From Pestalotiopsis fici W106-1 (lineage: Eukaryota > Ascomycota > Sordariomycetes > Amphisphaeriales > Sporocadaceae): 64,000 bases of DNA. The notes beneath the pieces are model-generated. The model had not been told where the DNA came from. It ran no database searches and saw nothing but the letters and a program-made list of their open reading frames with translations. The stretch lies in assembly GCF_000516985.1 (NCBI RefSeq), contig NW_006917096.1:2527606-2591605 (forward strand). Direction: 5' to 3'. The first letter of the stretch is position 1, and every line of letters starts with the position of its first letter. Both the position numbers and the translations under genes were made by a program. This document shows positions 18,994 through 30,470 of the stretch, one piece after another.

Positions 18994-21900
18994 TACTAGA
19001 TGGATTAGACGACACACATGGTGATGTGATGTGGAACCGGTGCATAATTGGCGTTATCTGAAGACAAGGATAGGAAGACTTTGCCTGGGTCAATTCTATA
19101 GACGGGCTCGGGGCATTTGACTTGAAAAAAAAATACTGGCATTATCTACCCCATTACACTTTCGGAACGATATGACGGCGACCCATGTGACTGTTAACAG
19201 ACTATCAGCAGGGACAGGCCTACTTTGGTAGCTTCAGAGTGCGCGCGACACTGGGTTATAGCTGCAGACTTAGTGCAAAGCAACAAGCCATGATATTCTC
19301 AACCGTTCTGCATTGTTGCCTGCACCTTTGACTGCAGGATTTCTAACGCCACCTTTCATTTCAATCGGGGGGTGATCTTGGCTCCCTTGCAGCGGTTTGA
19401 CGGTCGGGATCTCAGCCATGTTATGGGATCCTGCGTTGAAGCGGTGTCGATGATAACTCCTGAGTGCGAAGCGCCGGATATCCACCAATCTGCGGCAAAG
19501 GTCATCGCACCGGAGGAAATGCCTTGCAGCGCGCGCGCGCGCGTCGCCGTCCACCTGTATGTAGGCTTAGCCTGCAGGTTAGAGTATTTCCAGATCTCAT
19601 GATCAGGGCCCTTTTCCTCCCACCCCCAATTTTCACCGCACAGCAAGCATGGGGTTCATCATGGCGTTTCGTGTGCAACTAGACATACAGCCCGGATCAT
19701 CAGCCATTGTCCTGTCTGCATGCAGGCAACCGAACGAGGATGGCTGTCAGAAGGAGATTTCCGCCACTGGGCAAGACCGACTGCTCCCAGTCGTTGGAGA
19801 GGGAGAGGGAGAGGGAGGCTGCTCGGCTGTCTTTCGGTCCTATCATAGAATTCGTTGCCAGCATCAGTGTCCTTCAGTTTGAGATTCGCAATTTACCAAG
19901 TTGTCTGAGCACCTGCAAGACTAATCGTGCTGATAAGGTCTCGGCCTCGCGTAATGGGGCGGTGGCCTCCGGCTTGTACAGAACAGGCGGTCATAAAGAG
20001 TAATCAAGCATGGCACCATCATAGATCATACCTAGTCAAGTGTCATGTCTGCTCATGTTGATGAATACCACGGATCTACATTTTGGTCTACTCGTCACTG
20101 TGACCAGTGTTTCTTCTTTTCCTTCCTCGCTTCTGGCTTGTTGTTAGTGAGCGGCATTTGGCGGTGACGAGATGGCCGTTCAGGTGTTCCGATCCAAACA
20201 TGGCATAGTACCTAATTACCTACATATATAGTAATCTCGGCAGACGAGAAAATTTACCAGATCGACAATCACACAGTAAACGATAGTTGAGATGACTCCA
20301 TCCGAGAGAAGGAAGTTTCAAGAATTTATCCTAGTCTCCGACGTTATGCATTACCATTGGGGGCTTTCTTGGATGACTATAATGCTTGTATCGGCAAGTC
20401 GTTGCTTAGCCTGAGAGTCACCACCCCTCGACAACGTCTGGCTGGGGAATCCATACAGGTAGGAGGACAGTCTCAAAACCGTGCAGACCGCCTACAACCG
20501 ACCGCAACCATGTCCAGGCGAGTTCTGCATTTTCGCCATTCCGGTGCTGCGTTTTGGGGGGGTGGGTAGGTAATTGTAGTGTGTAGAATAAAAAAAGTTG
20601 CCTCTCGGGGATGACCCCACAATCCCATGCCTTAAAGAGGAAGCCTAAGGTATATTCTCAAGCCCACTGCTGAATAGTGGCAATGGGTTACTTTTCTGCG
20701 GCCGCGATGAGATGCCGCGTATCTGAAGTACTTGAGAAAAAGTAAGGATATTTGACTAAACCGTCAAGCAGGGATGTCTCCATTTGGTCTGTGTAACCAC
20801 AATTTATAATATAAGGGCAGGAACACGTTGAGGTGCATGTTGATGTCGCATTCCCGAAGGGGGACCCTTGTCCTCACCGAGTGACTGGAGACCTCCTCTG
20901 GTGGTGGTGGTGGTTGATCTGTACCAATGTCGGCCAGGTAAGTGGTCATGTAAGTAAAAGGGCAGAGAGTCCCAGTGTTTCAGGGCAGAATTTGAAGCCT
21001 TGTAGGTTGTCACTTTTACACTAAGAAAACAGTGCTTTTTATGATATATTGGTCAAGTGGATTTACTGACCGCCTCCAACGTCAACAAATTTATGCTACC
21101 GCCGAGCCAGAGATTGCAGAAACCAAAAAAGTTGCAACAGAAATGGCCCACCAGTTCCGAGAGTTCCAAGCTGGACAGACTGCTAATACCTGCTAATACA
21201 TCACTATCCCACGGGACGGAGCGAGCCCCCCAATGACACATTTTGCTCATTCTCACCCTCCATAAGCACGGCACAGCCAACGCACGACATGCAGTCTTAG
21301 TTGTCAACGTATCTCGGACGCAGCTAAAATCACATGCAGCACAGCCGTCAATGATAGGTAGGAGGAAGATGGATGTACGTGGGAATATACAATTGTAGAT
21401 TCGGGACTTTGGGTGGCCATTTCCGGTACATGAGGTTACAAGCCAGCCAGCCAGCCTTGATTGCCTCCTCATTCCCTCTTGCGAAATACCCATCCCCAGT
21501 TCCCGTCTGATCCCCGACGTAGTCCGCGCACCATGAGCGAGAAGACGCAATCTTTTGAGCTTACATGCCTCTTCAAAACCATGATCAATGATTTGATCGG
21601 GAGCATAAAAGCCCCTGTACATTTTACCATCGTCATTATTCCTTACTTGCAATAAAGGCGGGGCAATGAGGGGCACTTGGTCTCGAGATTCGAACCGAGA
21701 CTTTGATTATTGAAGAATTAAAGCTCGGCACCGGACCGCAACAGGCCTAGTCAGCACTGGTATTTTCTTTTTGTGTCAGATATGATTATCCCAGGCTGTC
21801 ACCCATCGGACCCATGCCGGTGTCTCGTCTCTGTAGCTCTGAATTTCCGAATTTTTGGCCAATGGAAAACTCCAAAATTCACGAAATTATCAAAAAATGA

Positions 21901-24127
21901 CCCCCTGTCACGTTCTGGAATTTCTCTGATTGACGCGCCTCCAAACCCAAAGCAGAAACAGCAGTCCAGGGTCCCTTCCAGCCGATGAAGAGAACCGAGC
22001 GAGCCCTGTGTTGCCTGCCTAGAGAGGGTCGATGTCGTCTTCCAAGGTACCACCTATGTCAGGTCCTTGCTTCTTGGTGGGTGTTACTACCGCAGCCGGA
22101 GGAGGCATTGGAACGTGCCCATTCTTTTTTTATTCAACGTCCATCTTTCCCCAACCTTGGAAATATACTCGAGTACATTTCATTGCCTATTCAATTCAAG
22201 TCTTAAGAAAAAAATTATTGTTAATTCAGCTTACGACAGCAATTGAGAGAGAAAAGGACCATTGTCGAATCGCATTTGTTAAATCTCATCCCACCCCCTG
22301 GGACATTTTGACAACACATCATACATTTACACAAACGACGGCAAAATATGCCCGACCATTGCTGCAGTCCTGCCTGACATGACTCCGTCTCTGCCTTGGT
22401 CATAGGCAGGTAATGTATTCCGGCACAACCGTTTTACGCCTTTGACGTGCGTACTTACCAACGATCGTGGCGTTTTTTTTTTCTCTTTTTCCTGCATCCA
22501 GACAGCTGCTGCCCACTCAACCCCCCCGCGCCGTGGTCAAATGCCTCTCTCTCGATCGAAAACGTTTTCCGTCATTCATGCCAGCCGCCCACGATCAACC
22601 TGCTCCGCTTGCATGCCTCCCTGCCTGCCTGCATTCCTCCCAACTTCCCGGCTCGTGGCATGGGGCATTGACAAGGCATGGATGGATTGGTAGCAGCCAT
22701 TTGGGAAAAATCCATCGCTGCTTTTGCCAACGGCTAGCGCCTCCGCGCTTGTTCTGGAGACTACCACCGACGACCCGATCTAGGGCGCCTTGCCGACTAT
22801 CAATCTTTATGTCTGTGGTATGTCTGTCTACGATACTACCGTTCAAAGGCCCATCCTCTTTCGAAGAAGGGGGGTGTGGAAAGGACAACGGCCGTTCCTC
22901 TCCAGGGTATGGATCTGAAGTTTGTTGACCTGATCTAAACTCACTTTGGCCCCCCCGAGTATACCCACCCAGTCAAAATGCATAGGTAAGCCGCACGCCC
23001 TGAATCACGCTATTCGACAATGGAATACGGTTAGCATCCGTCAACGTCCCAGAAAAAAAAAGTACATTCGACAAAGAAAAAACTTGTAATTACGTATTCC
23101 TCGCCTATGGAGCCCTGCATAGGACTGCAATTCGTTCGTCCTCCGATCGTCACTCTTTGTCTGCTAAGTCGCCCAAGAAGGTAAGTTACCCCCCGTCAGC
23201 CGGTGGGATATTTCCACATGTTACACGCCTTTCCCGGTGGCCTCTATCCGGAGACTAAACGCACGCCTAACAATTGCCCGGTAAGACCATGTACTCTTGG
23301 CAAAATGATGACTTAACTGTCTATGGATTATCCAGACACGAAAAAAAAAAATTTAACTACAATATTCAAAAAAATTGCTCGTTTTGCTTTCCACACTCCC
23401 CCTCCTACTGCGGCGTATCCACCAGCACCATCCGAAAAGAGGAGCAGATGCGCCTTTCAGCATACTATGTATGCACGAGGAGATGAGCGGGTTCTCTCTA
23501 TCCATCGATCGAGAACCAACACTGGGGTACCCAATGGATGTCGAGACGCCTGTGACTGGCGAGAACAATGGTCAAGGATCATCCTCCCTCTTCTCGGCCA
23601 GGCTCTACTCGCCGCCCGCTGTGACCGTTGGCGTTGGTGTCCTTCATGCCGCGGTAAGAAGGTTGAAAACGGGTAAGTGAGTGACAAGCACTAGGGTCCC
23701 GGACTAGAGCATCGTCACCCGTAGTCCCGTTTCCAGTCTGGATCCCTTCGACCATCCCCTTCGACTTTCATCGTTGCCATCGAGCGGGGTTGGTAATGTT
23801 CTCGACGAATGATGTCGTGGTCAGTTATCCTCCTAGATGGAGAGAAGTCCTTCCTCGAGGGTCCGGGGCCCTCTCGGGATGAGTATAAATAGGGGTGGAA
23901 TTTGAGAGTTGGTGAGTTCAATTCTTCTTCTTTCCTCATCACTTTCGAGACTACACAGCACGAGCCTCATACTGCACTTTGAAAGACAAAAATCCCCTTT
24001 GAATATTTTCAAGTCTCCCCATAGCACATACACTCGAGCCACCTTGAACATCCACTACACCATCTAGTGTCAAGCATATACACTAGTATACAATCCAATC
24101 CTTCCTAGCACAGCACAGAAGAACACA
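18994..24127. other. 5.1-kb region without a supported gene
   Basis: No convincing coding gene was found on either strand. The region holds simple repeats: a GAGAGG-type repeat near 19793-19818, alternating GC at 19531-19542, and CCAG repeats near 21440-21455. The part from 22.4 to 23.7 kb is C/T-rich with isolated splice-like signals: AG|GTAAGC at 22985, AAG|GTAAGTTA at 23180, and GGGTAAGTGAG near 23670. These could mark a spliced non-coding transcript or long leaders. A TATA box for the KXD1-like gene lies at 23884. A 207-codon frame on the minus strand (21053-21676) shows no domain and is not called. Confidence 0.5.
23884..23892 (+). promoter_or_regulatory. TATA box of the KXD1-like gene
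   Basis: TATAAATAG lies 236 bp upstream of the ATG at 24128. It is followed by C/T-rich sequence (ATTCTTCTTCTTTCC) typical of fungal start sites and by a leader with no intervening ATG in good context. It places the gene's promoter here, so the C/T-rich sequence further upstream needs another explanation. Confidence 0.5.
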
Positions 24128-24811
24128 ATGGCATCCTACTCTACGCAATACTACGCTACAGCTGTACCCATCCCTACCAAGGGTGAGCAGTACCCTTCGT
24201 ACTACCACAGCGGTGGAAGTGCCTACTCTGTATCTCCTCCCGAGGACAATGACGCCTCAGTCACTTCTGGCGTTCCGTCCTATGGGCACAGCTACTCTGT
24301 AGGCGATTCCACCTACGATGGTAGCACCAGCGGTGACTGGGAAAGCTCAGTATCTGCCAGTGGTGTAGACTTTAATGACTACATCCATGACCGCTTTGCC
24401 GAGTCTTTTGACCCGATCCCGCTTGACCGCAGCCTGGCTATGCAGGCACAGACGTGAGTATTCTTATTTCCAACTTGGGATGAAGAGACTTCAAGTACTA
24501 ATTCCTGTTTAGATCTGGACAGCTGAACAACAAGCACCGAGAGCTACTCGAGCTGCAGGCAAAAGCCCAAGCTCGCCTGGCCAAGTCCCGCGCTCGCTTT
24601 GCCGAGGGTGTGCAGGATGCCCAGGAAGTTCATGCCAACCTGGAGTGGACATCAAAGAAGGTTTCGTAAGTAACACGGACATTGAAGGAGGAAATTTAAA
24701 GGCACTCAGTTGACTAACTACTTCTACAGGTCAATGAAGAGCAAGGCCTCGCGGAAGCACTCCAAGGAGTACAAGAAGGCTCGCGAGCGATACCCATCGC
24801 CCGAGTTTTAA
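24128..24811 (+). CDS. KXD1-like BLOC-1 complex subunit (KxDL domain)
   Basis: Three exons (24128-24453, 24513-24665, 24730-24811) join to 186 aa. The C-terminal half is a helical KxDL domain: QLNNKHRELLELQAKAQARL, then RFAEGVQDAQEVHANLEW followed by TSKKVSSMKSKASRKHSKEY, which lines up with the animal KXD1 pattern RF..HTRTLVEMKRDLD...RTLKGKLARQHPEAF. KXD1 proteins act in BLOC-1/BORC-type complexes at endosomes and lysosomes or vacuoles; yeast Kxd1 is a BLOC-1 subunit. The name-giving K-x-D-L reads HANL here, so the Lys and Asp are not kept. The N-terminal 100 residues are Ser/Tyr/Gly-rich and probably disordered, an extension absent from the short animal proteins. Both introns have canonical ends and keep frame. 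Confidence 0.75.
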
Positions 24812-26143
24812 GGTTGCATGATGTTTTGAGCCGCATGCAAGCAATTGCATTCGAAACTCACCTTACCCACTTCTCGATACCCATGTCCTTACCACATTAT
24901 TTTTTTTAGCGGATCTTCATTTTCGGCGTTTTCTGGGGTAGTGGAGGGGAGGGGACGAGATCTCAGATCTGTCGCTCCTTCATCACATTTATCTACACAC
25001 CTCCCCCTGCCATGACCGGGGTTTTCTGCATGTATTCTTTCACAATTGATGTTTGAAAAACAAGCGCGCGGCAATCGGGGAGCGCCCATCTCCTCGCTGC
25101 TTTACCTTTGGGCAGAAGTGGATGGATGGAGCGGGTGTGTGTGGACTGGGCGGGCGTTCCTGCGTCGGAAAGGCAAGCGAACAGTGGGTTCCCCACGCTG
25201 ACGCAAAAGATGGGAAGAAGCAGCGGGCAGGGGGGCCGCCTCGAGATGGTCATGACTTATGATTGGATGAGAGAGGAGATTCAAGGTACACCATTTCTCA
25301 AAAAGTAGTACTCCATCGTATCTAGCAGGGGACGGGGGATCCACGCACAAAGCGGGCAACCGGTGTGGTGACTAGGCGGGCAGGGCTGCAGAATATGCAA
25401 GCAGCGGCCTTGGGCATCACAGAACCACGGCCTCGGTAGACATGCCGACGCTGAAAAACGGGGGCTCGTCCTAGAGACACACTCGGGGCAATAGACACAT
25501 GGCAAGGTTGACGAGGATGGAGAAGGTGTAAATAGTTTCACGCCCTCAGACGGCCTTAAGCCGTTTTAGGACCTCGGATATTGCTCCTTTGGCACTTGCG
25601 CTCTGGGTAGCGCAGGGTTGAAGGGCCCCTGGAGGGGGTGTGGCGGTAGAATTGGGTATTTCTTCTGTTCTTCTTCCCTGTTCCGGCACATGAAGCTGGA
25701 CGTATAATAGGCTTCCTAGCGTAATGGTACAAAATTTCCCGTTTTTGACGACGGTAATCCATGTTGTGTGAGTGGCTGTGTGAAAAGTCGCGTAAACAAG
25801 GCGCCCGAGACCCATGTGGCTCGATGGGACGCGCCAGTCACCCTATATAAGAAGGCTCGCCCCGCTAGAAGTATCGTGTTGTTCGTCTTGTTGCCCAGTG
25901 CCAAGGTGGGTTGGGCATGGTTGTGGTGATATTCTGGGGTGTCACGTGATGACGATTGACCCGAGACGTTGTACGGCCCCTGTATATCCATCATGACTGG
26001 ATAGGGTCTTGATCCATATGAAACGTATACGAGCCTCGAGGATTTCGAGGTCTTGTAGGTGGAAGCGGCTATGTTCGAGTAAGTAAACCCGTCGAACTCG
26101 GGAGTATCTGCCCATAGGCGCTCGATGCCAGCCCGGGCGCAGT
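24812..26143. other. Convergent 3' region, no supported gene
   Basis: This 1.3-kb stretch lies between the KXD1-like gene (+) and the next gene (-). A 161-codon minus-strand frame (25716-26201) overlaps the end of the neighbour in another frame and lacks any recognisable domain. No RNA gene or repeat was seen. Confidence 0.5.
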
Positions 26144-26800
26144 TCACGCCGCAGCTGAGGCAGCCTCCTGATGGCTCGTCCCAGTCTGTAAGCTTTCCCA
26201 CCGAGCCTTCGACTCCTCCCAGCTAAGCCAGTCATTATTTAGGGGCTCGAGGCCGGACTGCTTCTCCAGCTTCTCCCACGGGTTCATGTTGGCGGTAGGA
26301 TCGTAATAGTCTTCCCACCAAGGCTGACCGCCGCCTCGACGCCGATCGCCTCCTGCCTGACGAGGACCGTGTCGATCACCATGCCCACCGACATGATGAG
26401 CTTCTGGACCGGGAGCGCCCGTCGATCCGATAATATTGTCAATGGTTGCCTGGATGGCGGCATCGCCGGGGGTGGGGGCCGTTCCAACTGACGCGGCTGG
26501 GCGCGAGGTGTCCAGATATTGGGGTTCGGGGTCGTCTTCGTCGTCCTCGAGCGATATCTCGTTTTCGTTTTGCTTGGGCTGTGGCGGCGGCGGCGGCGCG
26601 GCCGCCGACGGTTGTGATTTTGCCGACCGGATGCCTAGCGGCATCGCGTTGGCTCCGTTGCCATGGTCGGTGTTGCGGGAGGGGGCGTCGATGAACGAGT
26701 CGGTGTTGCTGTTGAACTTGCGCCGCTTTGCGCTGGGCTGTGCGCCGAAGCTCGAGAAGCCCATGGCTGCGGCCATGGCGTCTGTGTTGTCATCATCCAT
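26144..26800 (-). CDS. Conserved fungal protein, disordered, with WWEDYYDP motif
   Basis: A single exon encodes 218 aa. I do not recognise a characterised family. The N-terminus MDDDNTDAMAAAMGFSSFG is followed by a basic KRRKF, Pro- and Gln-rich segments (APPPPPQPKQ), an acidic run (EISLEDDEDDPEPQ), a Gly/His/Arg-rich stretch and the aromatic motif QPWWEDYYDPTANMNPWEKLE near residue 165. The C-terminal WLSWEESKARWESLQ is also Trp-rich. The combination of a conserved start and the WWE/NPWEKLE block suggests a real, constrained nuclear protein with an otherwise disordered chain, possibly RNA-linked because of the GGDRRRGGGQ stretch; that is only inference. The long open frame and the compositional order, with the start at the first ATG, support coding. 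Confidence 0.7.
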   Translation of the reverse strand: MDDDNTDAMAAAMGFSSFGAQPSAKRRKFNSNTDSFIDAPSRNTDHGNGANAMPLGIRSAKSQPSAAAPPPPPQPKQNENEISLEDDEDDPEPQYLDTSRPAASVGTAPTPGDAAIQATIDNIIGSTGAPGPEAHHVGGHGDRHGPRQAGGDRRRGGGQPWWEDYYDPTANMNPWEKLEKQSGLEPLNNDWLSWEESKARWESLQTGTSHQEAASAAA

Positions 26801-27782
26801 GATGGGGGAGGGTCGGAAGACGTTGTTCCTCAGAAGAAAAGCACCTTTTGCTTCGTGGTCGAGTCGCGATATGGATTGCTGCTACTCGGTCACAAACCGC
26901 TACTCAAGCTCCGTGTGTGTGGTTGGAGTTTGGGAACCGGAACAAAAGAATTTCGGAGCTCTAGCAAACTGCCGGTGGGGGAAGACCGTTTCAAGGACAG
27001 ATACCTTTACTGGGCGACGGATTGCGATTGCTGGTGGCCTGGGGGCGGGGCGAGTTTTGGGAACACTAACTAGTTGCCTTATAATTTTTTGCCGTGGCTA
27101 GATACCCACGTACTGTTTTGGAACTGCAGTGTATGTAGGGAGAGTGCAAAATTTTGGCATTTTCTAGCAGCATTAGAAGCTAGCAGTGAAAAGCACACGT
27201 GAATACAACTATAATCAGGCACTCTTTGAGAGCTGTTGCAACAGCTTGCGCAATTGTTCAGCATATCTTTAAGGCGGTGAAGCGGCAGGGCAGAAGCACA
27301 TGGCTGTCAGACTAGCACTTTACGGATTCCTCTTAGTAGTTGCACACTAGCCCATTAGAGCTCATTATAGGGGCACCATCCAACTGAGCCCAGTACCTAG
27401 CTTAATGTAGGAACACATTTGACATGTTCCAGAGTTCTCTTGCTGATTATTTTCTATCAATAACAGGCAGACGTCCTTTCTGGACCCTGGCGCATTTTGT
27501 ATCGACGCTCTGACATCACTGGAGCCGTCCTGGATAGCTATTGGTAGGTCCGAGATGCCAATATCCCTTGGTCGATAGCTTGCAGCAAAGTGCCGGAAGC
27601 TCCGCCATCCGAGATTGGGATGTAGTGCAACGGTAGCCTCCAACTCTACTTCGGAACAAATACTGCGTACACTGCCCTTGTAGCCTCATCCTCATAGAAC
27701 CAATATTCTCATCTTTTCCAACAAGTCACGTGTCTGGCTTTCAGAGACATCAAGCCTAGAGAGGATAGCATTCGCTTTCACG
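26801..27782. other. Divergent promoter region, nothing specific found
   Basis: This 982-bp stretch lies between two divergent starts. It has no supported gene and no strong palindrome. A GTCACGTGTC E-box-like hexamer (CACGTG) occurs at about 27726-27731, close to the lipocalin-like gene. Confidence 0.4.
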
Positions 27783-28367
27783 ATGTCTTCTACTCCGGCA
27801 ATCACACTCTGCAACCCCTCAAGGTATGCGAGTGAATCAAACGCTAAGACGCCCACCACGCCTCATGCCGAGTTCTTCTACCGCACATGGTCAGTGGCTC
27901 ATTCTACATTGTCCATGTGGAAGTCTGCCAAGAATGTCAGAATCACCTACAAGCCCATCGAAGACGGCACCAGTTTCGATGACCTGGTTGAGTACGAGAA
28001 GGGCGCCAAGCTAAAGAACGTCAAGGGCATTGACACGACATTGGGTCCCGGCTCATACATCTGGCGCGGAAAGGGTCTACTGAAGCCCTTCACATCACAT
28101 TGGGAGGTGCTGGGCTGGGGCTGGGGCGAGCACATGCCCGATGGAGATGCCGAGCGCTGGATGGTCATTTGGTTTGCCAAGACACTCTTCACCGAGGAAG
28201 GCATTGACATTCTCACCGATCGCAAGGAAGGCTTGTCGGAGAAGACGCTCTCGGACCTCAAGACTCAACTCAAGAGTATGCAAGGGTGCGATAAAATGGT
28301 CGCTCTTGTGGAAAAGAAGTTGATCCCAGTCAAAGTCGAGCTGCCATGGATATCAAACGATTCTTAG
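27783..28367 (+). CDS. Lipocalin-like protein
   Basis: One exon encodes 194 aa. The sequence has the look of a calycin (lipocalin-type) beta-barrel: an early G/F-x-x-x-W strand (AEFFYRTWSVAHSTLSMWK), NVRITYKPIEDGTSFDDLVEYE, then VKGIDTTLGPGSYIWRGKGLLKPFTSHWEVLGWGWG and RWMVIWFAKTLFTEEGIDILTD, ending in a helix (SEKTLSDLKTQLKSM). This order (TWyV, NVri.Y, FdlV.Y, KGID, WRGKG, WEVLGWG, KTLFT.eGIDI) recurs in a fungal family of unknown function. It has no signal peptide and is probably cytosolic, binding a small hydrophobic molecule if the fold is right. No neighbouring gene points to a pathway. The single ATG near the start of the open frame was chosen. Confidence 0.7.
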   Translation: MSSTPAITLCNPSRYASESNAKTPTTPHAEFFYRTWSVAHSTLSMWKSAKNVRITYKPIEDGTSFDDLVEYEKGAKLKNVKGIDTTLGPGSYIWRGKGLLKPFTSHWEVLGWGWGEHMPDGDAERWMVIWFAKTLFTEEGIDILTDRKEGLSEKTLSDLKTQLKSMQGCDKMVALVEKKLIPVKVELPWISNDS

Positions 28368-28877
28368 AAGGCTATACGGCAAGGCGATTTCACTCATCGT
28401 CTCGATCAAGGATTATGGGTGCCACAAATCGATAGAAGGGCGATGAATTCTTCTTCAAGGGGAACATTGCAACAAATGAGGAAGAGAGGGAAAGCAGTGG
28501 TACAAGTCGTAATTGAGGAGGCTCGGGACGAGTGATGGGGAGATGCATACGACCGCTCGAAGTACAAAAGGTCGCCACAAATAGTTCCACGTTCAACTAT
28601 GGCATTTCACCGCCGAAGCGACAGTGGCGACACAGACTTGGATTAAAATACGATCGATTAGATACCCCATGCTAAGATTTATTGTCATAATGCTTGTTTT
28701 ACAGAAACTCTGTATTTTCGTCGTTGCTGTGAAAGTATTTTCAATCTGAGGCTCTCATTGACTGGCAGATATGTGTATGACTTCCCATTATAGCAGCATT
28801 TGGAGATTTGTGGACGTGAAAAGGTTGGCCTTCCATGAGGATATATCTCTATTGACTTGGTGTATCATATATTATAG
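28368..28877. other. Convergent 3' region, nothing found
   Basis: This 510-bp stretch lies between the lipocalin-like gene (+) and the Cir_N gene (-), presumably 3' untranslated regions. No gene or repeat stood out. Confidence 0.5.
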
Positions 28878-30037
28878 TCATCGTCCTAAACGATCATGAT
28901 CGCGGCCATGATGCCGGCTCTCGGCCTTCTCACTGCGGGAGCTTCTCTGGGGACTTCGGTGCCTCGAGTGGTGGTGATGGCGATGCCGATGCCTATGCCG
29001 TTTCTCATGATCGCGCTCTTCAGGTCGCCTCTTGTCTTGATCCAGGCTGAAGTTCTCCAGATCATCACTTCCGTCGTCCTCGCGGTCATCCCTGCGCCGC
29101 CGTCTCTTTTCACTTCTCCTTTCTTCCCGTCGTAACCTCCTCAGCTCCTTTTCCCGTTCTTCATTTGCACTACGTCTTTCTTTTTCCACTTGCCTTGCCT
29201 TGGCTGCACCTCGTTTCATCATTGCCAGGGGATCGCTAGCCTCTATCCTTGCTGCATCGCGATCTTTCCGGCCGGGATCCGGTCGACCAAAAGCGTCAGT
29301 TCCGTGCTGCGCTTGCGCTTCACTACGGTCTAGGCCTTGGTCTCGCATGGAAGATGCCGGCGCGTACCAAGGTCCAGACGCTGAAGCTTGTGCGCCGGAC
29401 GCGTTGGAAAAGCGCATTCTGTACTGATCCTCGAACTCGCGCTTCTTACGTTCCTTTTCGGCTTCCGCCTCTGGATTCTTGCGTTTATCAGGAACCAACG
29501 AATTGGCTTCGCCAAAAAGGTCGATATGTCCTGATGCATCGGTCAGAGGTGCATCACTGCTCTTATGAGGCATCACCGCGCCTGGCCCCTCTGTGTCATC
29601 GCCCCGTGGCCTTGCAGGCCCCGAGACCATCTCCCTCGCGACACGCATCTCAAAGTCGGTATCATCCTCGCCGTGGCGCTTGCGCTTCTTTCGCTCGCGA
29701 CCATGGCCTCCCGATGCATCCCCATCGCGGTCCCGATGCCGGTCATGGCGGGTTCGGTCTCCATCCGCAAGAGCCTGGTCATCCCTTGGCGGCTCTAGAG
29801 GAGGCGGAGCTTCGCCTCTCAAGATAGCGAGGCGTCGTGCGGCGTCTTCCTCTTGTTGCCGCTCTTCCTCGGCCAGCTCACGTTCACGGGCAGCTGCCTC
29901 GTCGCGCCGGACCCGCGCGATGTTGTCGCTGTTGTACACGTTCCATGACTTTTTACCCAAAAGATGGCTATCTAAAGTGATTAGTCATTACCGTCTTTTA
30001 TTCGTAAACAATGAACGACCAAGACTCACAGTGGCAT
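28878..30037 (-). CDS. Cir_N-domain protein, LENG1-like
   Basis: Two exons, 30030-30037 (8 nt) and 28878-29967, join to 365 aa; the intron 29968-30029 has donor GTGAGT and branch-like TGACTAAT. The N-terminus reads MPLHLLGKKSWNVYNSDNIA followed by RVRRDEAAARERELAEEERQ, the Cir_N motif found at the start of animal LENG1 (which begins with a similar short leader before KKSWHVRN), CIR1 and Cwc25-type spliceosome-linked proteins. The rest is charged and repetitive: EREKK/RKKR clusters, FEDQYRMRFSNASG, then RRLRREERRSEKRRRRRD and a His/Arg-rich tail (KRHRHRHRHHHHSRHRS) with RS dipeptides, typical of nuclear speckle or splicing proteins. A role in pre-mRNA processing is inference from this architecture. 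The open frame has no ATG before GKKSW in the large exon, which is why the 8-nt first exon is needed. Confidence 0.8.
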
Positions 30038-30470
30038 TATGGATGATTATGAAGAATGACAAAGAAGAATGGTTCAAAGGCCACGTTCAAAGCCGTCTTT
30101 GTGGTTGCTAGGATAAAGCCTTGGAGGGGCAATAAGCTTGCACTTGGAGAGACCGTGCCAGTTTTGGGGCAACAATGACAAGCGCACTGTGTATTGTACA
30201 TACATTTGCAATAACATTGTACACTTTCTCTCGACTGTAGCAAACCCCCGTGGGTCAGTTCTTTCATCAATGCATCCTATGCCGTATTTGAATCAATGAT
30301 ATTATTGTTTCACATAATTAAAATACTTAACTACCTATAGGCAATATCAGTTACTAGTCCTTCAGTCTATTGTACATGAAGCAATGGAACTGACTCTGGT
30401 GTTATACACAAGGCTATCATCTCAGTCCAGTGCCAAATTTCAAATTACTCAGGTCCTCTAACAGTTTCTA
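30038..30470. other. Intergenic region, nothing found
   Basis: This 433-bp stretch lies upstream of the Cir_N gene and downstream of the F-box gene. It is A/T-rich with no supported feature. Confidence 0.5.

Noticed and set aside
21053..21676. 207-codon minus-strand open frame
   Set aside because: No domain, irregular composition and no splice context; likely chance in the gene-free region.
21660..21760. Possible tRNA on the minus strand (GGTTCGAATCT, B-box-like)
   Set aside because: The T-arm does not pair properly (C-C mismatch), no A box or matching acceptor stem was found, and no anticodon arm could be folded. It is at most a degenerate tRNA fragment.
22467..22928. 153-codon plus-strand open frame in C/T-rich sequence
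   Set aside because: Composition reflects pyrimidine-rich DNA (Pro/Leu/Ser/Phe codons) and no domain is visible.
25716..26201. 161-codon minus-strand open frame
   Set aside because: It overlaps the 3' end of the WWEDYYDP gene in another frame and has no recognisable feature.
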